Part shown: positions 59,229-64,000 of the stretch, one piece after another
Layout of the letters: each line of letters opens with the position of its first letter
Numbering within the stretch: the stretch's first letter is position 1
Origin: a virus
Virus record (IMG/VR): IMGVR_UViG_3300010885_032885
Coordinates: 46,769 to 110,768 of that record
DNA: 64,000 bases
Reading direction: 5' to 3' (one strand)
Made by a program: the position numbers and the translations under genes
The notes under the pieces: model-generated
Databases searched by the model: none
What the model saw: only the letters and a program-made list of their open reading frames with translations
What the model was told of the DNA's origin: nothing

Positions 59229-60245
59229 ATGAGTACATTTACAATTAAAGAAATGAAGGACTTTGTAGATTCACAAGTGCCTTCTTTTAGTACAGTGCAG
59301 TTAGGAGACCTGGAGTTTCTTCCAGTTACTACTGCAGTTGCTTCAACAGTACCAGGCACTCATATTATGGGTGGTGGTCCTGCAGTAGTGGATAAGAACA
59401 CTGGAGAAAACTTTTATCTTGGAGAAGATGGTCTAAAAAGTTTTTGTACCTACATTGGAGTACCAGCCAACTTTTTAGTTAAGTTGACAGCCAAAATGCA
59501 ATCTGATGTAGTAACTCATATTTTGGATAAGAGCAGAGACAACCTTGGAGTATTTAGTCATATTAGTAATGACTTGCAGGCTGTTTATAAGCCCAGTGCA
59601 GTTATTCTTCCACCACAAAAGGTAGCTGAAATGATTGGTCGAGTGTTTAAGGACACTGATCTTATTGGGCACTTTGACTATAATGAAGGACTTGTAGTCA
59701 ATGTACATACTCCAGATGTATTTATTGATGCAATTGGTGGTGATCGTACCAATGGTGGTATTCGTTTTAAGGCCTATCATGGTAAAACTCCACAAGTAAG
59801 TGCCTATATGGAACGTTTGATTTGTACCAATGGTGCAGTTGCTCAAGGTGACTTTGATAATATCTCAGTTAAAGGCTACTCATTGGATGAAATTATTAAT
59901 AATATGGAAGCTGCAGCACAACTTCTTCTCAATAAGACAGTGCCTGCCTATTTGGAAAATTGGAAAAAGCTAACTACCATTCGTAGTACTAATCCTGAAC
60001 AGCTAATCCACCGTTTGTCTCGTGAAGCTGAACTATCTACTAAACTAGAAAGTCGCATTATTGAGGCTGCATCTAGTCTTACTGGTGATAGTTACTACGA
60101 TGTAATTAATCTAATTACTTCATTCCAGCACATTGATGGAGTAGATGGAGAACAGTTTGACAAGATCCAAAAGTTGGGTGGCAATGCAATTCGTGATCTT
60201 GGGGGACACCGTTGCAATAATTGTCAGCACAACTTGGAAGCCTAG
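59229..60245 (+). CDS. DUF932-like phage protein
   Basis: A 338-residue protein. It begins with a beta-rich domain (SFSTVQLGDLEFLPVTT), then LGEDGLKSFCTYIGVPANFLVKL, and has a GGIRFKAYHGKTPQVSAYMERLICTNGAV region typical of DUF932 proteins. It ends GHRCNNCQHNLEA, a Cys-rich finger. The role of DUF932 is not established; copies occur near phage replication and plasmid genes. Its own strong promoter with a leading hairpin suggests high expression. Confidence 0.65.
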   Translation: MSTFTIKEMKDFVDSQVPSFSTVQLGDLEFLPVTTAVASTVPGTHIMGGGPAVVDKNTGENFYLGEDGLKSFCTYIGVPANFLVKLTAKMQSDVVTHILDKSRDNLGVFSHISNDLQAVYKPSAVILPPQKVAEMIGRVFKDTDLIGHFDYNEGLVVNVHTPDVFIDAIGGDRTNGGIRFKAYHGKTPQVSAYMERLICTNGAVAQGDFDNISVKGYSLDEIINNMEAAAQLLLNKTVPAYLENWKKLTTIRSTNPEQLIHRLSREAELSTKLESRIIEAASSLTGDSYYDVINLITSFQHIDGVDGEQFDKIQKLGGNAIRDLGGHRCNNCQHNLEA

Positions 60246-60289
60246 TTTTCGGACAGGTCACACCTGGGTATGTGTATAAACTATCCAAT

Positions 60290-60376
60290 GGAAGAATGGC
60301 CGAGTGGTTTAAGGCAGCTGTCTACTAAACAGCCAAGGTGTTAAAGCCTTCGAGGGTTCGAATCCCTCTTCTTCCT
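60290..60376 (+). tRNA. tRNA-Ser with anticodon ACT (class II)
   Basis: An 87-base class II tRNA: acceptor GGAAGAA/TTCTTCC, D arm GCC/GGC, anticodon stem GCTGT/ACAGC around loop CTACTAA (anticodon ACT), a long variable arm AAGG...CCTT, and T arm GAGGG/CCCTC with TTCGAAT. All stems pair. The anticodon reads AGT serine codons. The discriminator base is T, and CCA is not encoded. ACT is rarely seen in bacterial tRNAs. Confidence 0.85.
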
Positions 60377-60381
60377 CTGCT

Positions 60382-60465
60382 GGATGGGTAGCGAAGTGGC
60401 CAAACGCGGCTGGCTGTAAACCAGTTCTTTATTGTTCGGGGGTTCGAATCCCTCTCCATCCACCA
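60382..60465 (+). tRNA. tRNA-Tyr (GTA)
   Basis: An 84-base class II tRNA. Acceptor GGATGGG pairs with TCCATCC (one G-U), D arm GCG/CGC, anticodon stem CTGG/CCAG with loop CTGTAAA (anticodon GTA), a long variable arm and T loop TTCGAAT. Discriminator A and CCA are encoded. Confidence 0.9.
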
Positions 60466-60466
60466 A

Positions 60467-60543
60467 GGGGCTGTAGCTCAGTCGGTTAGAGCGTAGGACT
60501 CATAATCCTTTGGTCGTGGGTTCAAGTCCCACCGGCCCTACCA
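60467..60543 (+). tRNA. tRNA-Met or Ile2 (CAT)
   Basis: A 77-base class I tRNA. Acceptor GGGGCTG pairs with CGGCCCT, D arm GCTC/GAGC, anticodon stem AGGA/TCCT around CTCATAA (anticodon CAT), T loop TTCAAGT, discriminator A and encoded CCA. Whether it is elongator Met or lysidine-modified Ile cannot be told from the sequence alone. Confidence 0.85.
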
Positions 60544-60544
60544 A

Positions 60545-60573
60545 TTAATGTAAATATTACCGAAACTTAGACT
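60545..60573 (+). promoter_or_regulatory. Weak promoter candidate (TTAATG-N17-TAGACT)
   Basis: TTAATG at 60545-60550 and TAGACT at 60568-60573 are 17 bases apart, directly after the tRNA cluster. The -35 has several deviations. The predicted start near 60580 would serve the CDS at 60604, which has AAGGAAA upstream. Confidence 0.4.
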
Positions 60574-60603
60574 AAGAAGTGATCGTTTCTAAGGAAATAC
60601 ACT

Positions 60604-61011
60604 ATGACAAAAAGATCACCAGTGGAAGAGATACCTACTTATCCCGAGGACATCTCTCGAGTAGTAAGTAAACGTACTGGAAAAACACTGTTTACACCTC
60701 TTGAAGATATTGCTAGTTCTAGACAACAGCAAGTTCGTGGAGATCAAGCTCCTGTTGCCTATCTACACACTACTGATGAAACTTATGATGAACCGGGCAC
60801 TCGACACATAGAGTGTGACAATTGTAAGAGACGAATTCCTTTTAGTTTTGCTGTTCCAATCATTGGTAAGAGTCTAAAGCTTTTGTCCAAGCAACGTTAT
60901 CGTTGTCCCAAAGATGAGGATGAAAGTGGTAAAGTTGCATATGAAAAGTATGGTATACACTGTATTAAAAACAATAGTGGTTTTGTAAGTTCTCTAGGAG
61001 AAAACCAATGA
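60604..61011 (+). CDS. Zinc-ribbon protein of unknown function
   Basis: A 135-residue protein with a good ribosome binding site. Residues 78-100 contain ECDNCKRRIPFSFAVPI and RYRCPKDED, three or four cysteines that could form a zinc site. The N-terminus is Pro/Thr/Glu-rich and probably disordered. It begins a run of three related-style genes, all ending near small Cys motifs. Confidence 0.5.
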   Translation: MTKRSPVEEIPTYPEDISRVVSKRTGKTLFTPLEDIASSRQQQVRGDQAPVAYLHTTDETYDEPGTRHIECDNCKRRIPFSFAVPIIGKSLKLLSKQRYRCPKDEDESGKVAYEKYGIHCIKNNSGFVSSLGENQ

Positions 61012-61709
61012 GCTTTAATTCTAAGTTTGCTGATGTAGACAGAGAGAGTTCTTCTCTTGGTGGTCTATGGAAGAAGTTTGACCCACAGACTGAAGAACCC
61101 AAGACAGGACGTGAACGTCTAATGTCTGCTTTTCGTAAGAATGTAAGTTCTATTCAGGACTACCCTGAAACTTTCCCTAAAATGACTTTTGATAAGAAAT
61201 CTCCAGTCACTAGAGCACTCGTAGAACATGGTCCTAAACTAGTGAGTCTTTTTACTCATCCTAGTACCGGTTGTCTAAAACTAAAAGATACTCCACAAAC
61301 TAGAGGACGAATTAGAGATTTTGTTGCTCGTGGTAAAGATCCCAAAGAAATAGACAATACAGTTAGTCCTAATACTCTAGAGTCTTGCAATAATAGAGCA
61401 TGTGGTGGACCTTGCCAAGACTGTAAAGACTTTCAAGAACAAGGTATGTCTGCTATTAGAGGTATTCAAGAAAACGATCCCAATACTCAAATAGTGCACA
61501 CTAAGAATTTAATTTCTGCCCTACACGGCTATAGACAACATCTATTGTCTCGTGGACTAGATAAAGATTCTTATACTAAAACAAGTTTTGACCCTTGTGT
61601 AGAAGGACACCAGGCACTCTCAGACAGTCTCTATGGTGCTGAAAAAGACATTAAGAGTGCTCTAGAGAGTCACGGTATCCCCCACAGTGATGAGAAAGCA
61701 CAGATTTAA
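61008..61709 (+). CDS. Protein of unknown function with Cys cluster
   Basis: A 233-residue protein overlapping the previous gene by four bases. Residues around 125-145 contain LESCNNRACGGPCQDCKDF, a dense four-Cys cluster. The rest is charged and helical, with no catalytic motif. It could be a structural or regulatory zinc protein. Confidence 0.5.
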   Translation: MSFNSKFADVDRESSSLGGLWKKFDPQTEEPKTGRERLMSAFRKNVSSIQDYPETFPKMTFDKKSPVTRALVEHGPKLVSLFTHPSTGCLKLKDTPQTRGRIRDFVARGKDPKEIDNTVSPNTLESCNNRACGGPCQDCKDFQEQGMSAIRGIQENDPNTQIVHTKNLISALHGYRQHLLSRGLDKDSYTKTSFDPCVEGHQALSDSLYGAEKDIKSALESHGIPHSDEKAQI

Positions 61710-61710
61710 T

Positions 61711-62988
61711 ATGTTTGAACAAGATCAATTAGATAATCCAACAGAAATCTGTAACTGTAGTCAACACCTTTTTGATGAAAAAGAACGTGCAGGATTAGCC
61801 AAGCAGAGTGCCCCAGAACAACATGCTTCTATCCTCAGTAGAATAGTTAAAAGACTCTCTACTCCTCGTACAGATCTAGAAAAAGAAGAGGGTGGAAGTC
61901 ATAACCCTACTAGTGTACAAGATTGGGTTACTAGTACTCATCCAATTGCTAGTCTAGACATAGAAAACCCTATAAGTAGTAGACACCCATTGGCTGAAAA
62001 ATATCAGCAGCATAAGGCTCTAACCCAAGAGCTAGGACAGCATACTGCTCAAGGTATGGCTACTAGAGTTTCTAGACGTCGTTATCTTCCTGAACAACAT
62101 AGTGAAGACCGTGAGTGGGGAGAGAGTCCAGAGGGTATGAGTACACTATCTGACTGGAACAAAGAAGACTCTCTTCACAGATCTAAGACACTGGGTCTTA
62201 AGTCACGTTTGGGTGTACTAGAACAAGATCTAAAAGAACTTCCCCAAAAACCCAAACATGATCTAGAGAGTCACATAGCTTTTCATGCTGCTGGTGCTGG
62301 CATAGACAAGGCCAAAGAAATTATGGGTATGAGTGATAGTGATCTAGAAGAACGCCCAAGTATGCCAGAAGTCACTAGGAGAACCACTACTCCAGAAGAC
62401 ATCTTCCAAAAGAAAATTCCAGTGTCACGACTAAGTATAACCACTGGACCTAGTACTGCAGAAGTATTAGACACCATTTTAAGGGGTAAAACTCGAGAGC
62501 CTAGAATAGGAAAAATAATGAATTTTGATAAAAAATATACTACTGAAAAGAATTCAAGTGCACTAATACAACATGCCCCACTAATCTCCGAGATTGCTAA
62601 AGGGGTAGGGCATGTACTCAAAGATACTTTTATGGAACCGGAGAATGCTGTTAAGACTGTAGTTAACACTGTTCATAAGTTCACTACAGGTGAAGGAATT
62701 CCTACAGTAGATCCAGCATCAGGCCACTATTATGATTCTGCTCCTCTTCATTTGACCCCAACAGAAGTAGGTGCTCCAGGTGCAGCCTACTTAATTAATA
62801 AGTCTAAGAATGTACTTAAGAGTCTAATGCCTAAAGGCAAACATGAAGCTGCTAAGAAGGTAGACAAACCACCTATGTGTCTAGACTGTGGACGTAAAAC
62901 TAGTGACTGTAAGGGCAAGTTTGACTGTCGTCAATTTGTTCTAGAAAAAGCTCGTGGTGCTGACCCACATCAGATGGATATCTCTTAA
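61711..62988 (+). CDS. Large charged protein of unknown function
   Basis: A 425-residue protein. The ATG at 61711, just after the previous stop, is chosen; in-frame GTG/ATG codons at 61687-61692 would overlap the previous gene. It is rich in Glu, Lys, Ser and His and looks largely disordered or helical, with short patches such as SALIQHAPLISEIAKGVGHV. The end has MCLDCGRKTSDCKGKFDC, a Cys-rich zinc-like site. No enzyme motif is visible. Confidence 0.5.
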   Translation: MFEQDQLDNPTEICNCSQHLFDEKERAGLAKQSAPEQHASILSRIVKRLSTPRTDLEKEEGGSHNPTSVQDWVTSTHPIASLDIENPISSRHPLAEKYQQHKALTQELGQHTAQGMATRVSRRRYLPEQHSEDREWGESPEGMSTLSDWNKEDSLHRSKTLGLKSRLGVLEQDLKELPQKPKHDLESHIAFHAAGAGIDKAKEIMGMSDSDLEERPSMPEVTRRTTTPEDIFQKKIPVSRLSITTGPSTAEVLDTILRGKTREPRIGKIMNFDKKYTTEKNSSALIQHAPLISEIAKGVGHVLKDTFMEPENAVKTVVNTVHKFTTGEGIPTVDPASGHYYDSAPLHLTPTEVGAPGAAYLINKSKNVLKSLMPKGKHEAAKKVDKPPMCLDCGRKTSDCKGKFDCRQFVLEKARGADPHQMDIS

Positions 62989-63003
62989 ATAACATACTAT
63001 AAT
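62975..63003 (+). promoter_or_regulatory. Promoter candidate (TGGATA-N17-TATAAT)
   Basis: A perfect TATAAT at 62998-63003 follows TGGATA at 62975-62980 with a 17-base spacer. The -35 is weaker than in the other promoters. AAAGGAA stands before the ATG at 63031. Confidence 0.5.
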
Positions 63004-63030
63004 AAATAGTAACTCTATCAAAGGAACATA

Positions 63031-63513
63031 ATGGCTAAAGATGTAGGTATTCCCGGGATTGCCCCAGAAGATGTTAAGGTAAGCCCAGAAGCCCAAGCCC
63101 AGATTGACGCTTATCTAGCCAGTCAAAAGGCCGAGGAGGCTGCACTCGGTAAAGAACAAGAGATCGAGCTCTACGAGAGTGAACTTATGGCTGTATGGCA
63201 GGTTCTAAAAGATCTACAAGAAAAGTATGCCTACCGTAAGGCCAGCTTTGAGAATCTAGTTTCACTTAAAGGTGAGGCTGATGAAAAGTTTGAAAAGATT
63301 GGGCTACAGGTTGTAGTGGACTGGGTATTGCCCGGTATCTCACAAACTCCTCAACCTCCAACCATTACAATTGTAGGAAGAATTGGCGAAGCCGAGTTTA
63401 ACCCAGAACAGGCTCGTTATGAAATTGGTGAAGGTATTGCAGACGATTACTATAAAGCCAAGCGTGAAGTAAACAAGATGGGTAACAAGAAACTAATTAT
63501 ACCCGGAAGGTAA
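63031..63513 (+). CDS. Protein of unknown function
   Basis: A 160-residue protein with a good ribosome binding site (AAAGGAACAT). It is acidic with an Ala/Glu-rich helix (ASQKAEEAALGKEQEIELYESEL) and a second helical segment; the C-terminus is basic (NKKLIIPGR). It may be a structural or coiled-coil protein. No motif is recognised. Confidence 0.5.
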   Translation: MAKDVGIPGIAPEDVKVSPEAQAQIDAYLASQKAEEAALGKEQEIELYESELMAVWQVLKDLQEKYAYRKASFENLVSLKGEADEKFEKIGLQVVVDWVLPGISQTPQPPTITIVGRIGEAEFNPEQARYEIGEGIADDYYKAKREVNKMGNKKLIIPGR

Positions 63514-63516
63514 CTT

Positions 63517-64000
63517 ATGAGAAAAGTATCTCGTGCACAAGAACTATTTAGTGAACTAAACTATCGTACAGCAGCTGATCGTGGTTGGGTAGACAAAAAT
63601 CATGCTGATGTTATGAAAAATGGTTTTAATTGTAATGCTTGTGGTAAAAAGTTCCCTCCAGGTACAGACTTTGATGACATTATGGAAAATGGTGGAGCTA
63701 ATGAAGAAACTGGAAGATCTTGTAGCACTGAGTGCCAAGAAAAATTAGCAGAAATTCAACGAGACGCTGAAGATGGTGCTTCAACTGCTAATGCAGAATG
63801 GAACTACTCCCGCAGAGCATCTGCTGATAATGAAGGTGAAAAGTGTATGTCTCCCAATGGAGTATCATACGAATCTGCTGCAGCCACTGGTGGAAGAACC
63901 ACTTGTGGAAGACCAGCTGTAGGATATGGATTTAACAAGAAACCTACTTGTGGTGGAAAAACTTGTGCCAGGATAGAATATACACATTATTTAGGTTCTG
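63517..64000 (+). CDS. Partial Cys-rich protein of unknown function
   Basis: The ATG at 63517 follows GGAAGG and the frame runs off the window end; 161 codons are visible. It has CNACGKKF near residue 47 and further Cys pairs (CSTEC, TCGR, TCGGKTC), suggesting several zinc or metal sites. The rest is Glu/Asn/Gly-rich. It may be a nucleic-acid binding or structural protein. The start is well supported; the C-terminus is unknown. Confidence 0.5.
   Translation, partial: MRKVSRAQELFSELNYRTAADRGWVDKNHADVMKNGFNCNACGKKFPPGTDFDDIMENGGANEETGRSCSTECQEKLAEIQRDAEDGASTANAEWNYSRRASADNEGEKCMSPNGVSYESAAATGGRTTCGRPAVGYGFNKKPTCGGKTCARIEYTHYLGS

Overview
This window looks like part of the genome of a large tailed bacteriophage with a contractile tail (myovirus type) infecting an actinobacterium. 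The actinobacterial signs are a WhiB-family protein with the C-x23-C-x2-C-x5-C cluster and a resuscitation-promoting-factor (Rpf) type cell-wall enzyme next to a small two-helix membrane protein. Base composition is roughly 40% G+C by eye, low for an actinophage, so a low-GC actinobacterial host (for example a freshwater lineage) is an inference only. Every gene that I can support is on the + strand. Genes are packed with ATGA or GTGA overlaps and no gap exceeds about 160 bases.

Layout. 1-17.2 kb: tail module (tube-like end, a structural protein, tail assembly chaperones joined by a -1 frameshift signal, tape measure, hub with an NlpC/P60 domain, gp25-like and J-like baseplate proteins, large peripheral proteins). 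17.3-20.2 kb: SNF2-type helicase, Rpf-like lysin, holin candidate, a possible structured RNA. 20.2-27.2 kb: decoration/transfer enzymes (three glycosyltransferase-like proteins, WhiB, a DNA methyltransferase, two 2-oxoglutarate/Fe(II) hydroxylases, a sulfotransferase) and a tRNA. 27.3-30.7 kb: small genes, including an HslV/proteasome-like hydrolase in a GC-rich island. 30.7-44.5 kb: UV endonuclease and a large biosynthetic block. 44.5-59.2 kb: replication and recombination (DnaC- and DnaB-like proteins, primase, ssDNA-binding protein, GroES, DNA polymerase III alpha, RecA, Hjc-like, RecB/Cas4-like and RuvC-like nucleases, sigma region-4 protein). 59.2-64 kb: a DUF932-like protein, three tRNAs and unknown zinc-binding or structural proteins.

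The most interesting part is 31.8-44.0 kb. FolE, QueD and QueE make 7-carboxy-7-deazaguanine (CDG), and a DpdA-like transglycosylase would put a 7-deazaguanine into DNA. No QueC is visible here. Between these genes lie an aspartate 1-decarboxylase (PanD, making beta-alanine), three amidoligase domains, a methyltransferase, and a contiguous LuxE-like activating enzyme, LuxC-like reductase and class III aminotransferase. Together the last three could convert a carboxylic acid to an aldehyde and then to an amine. I infer a possible undescribed DNA hypermodification pathway in which CDG is turned into an aminomethyl base without QueC/QueF, and/or an amine or beta-alanine is joined by an amide bond.

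Transcription seems to use sigma70-like promoters of the form TTGWTT-N17-TAWACT/TATAAT. I found nine with strict 17-base spacing and several weaker ones. Three place the ATG six bases after the -10 box, which predicts leaderless mRNAs.
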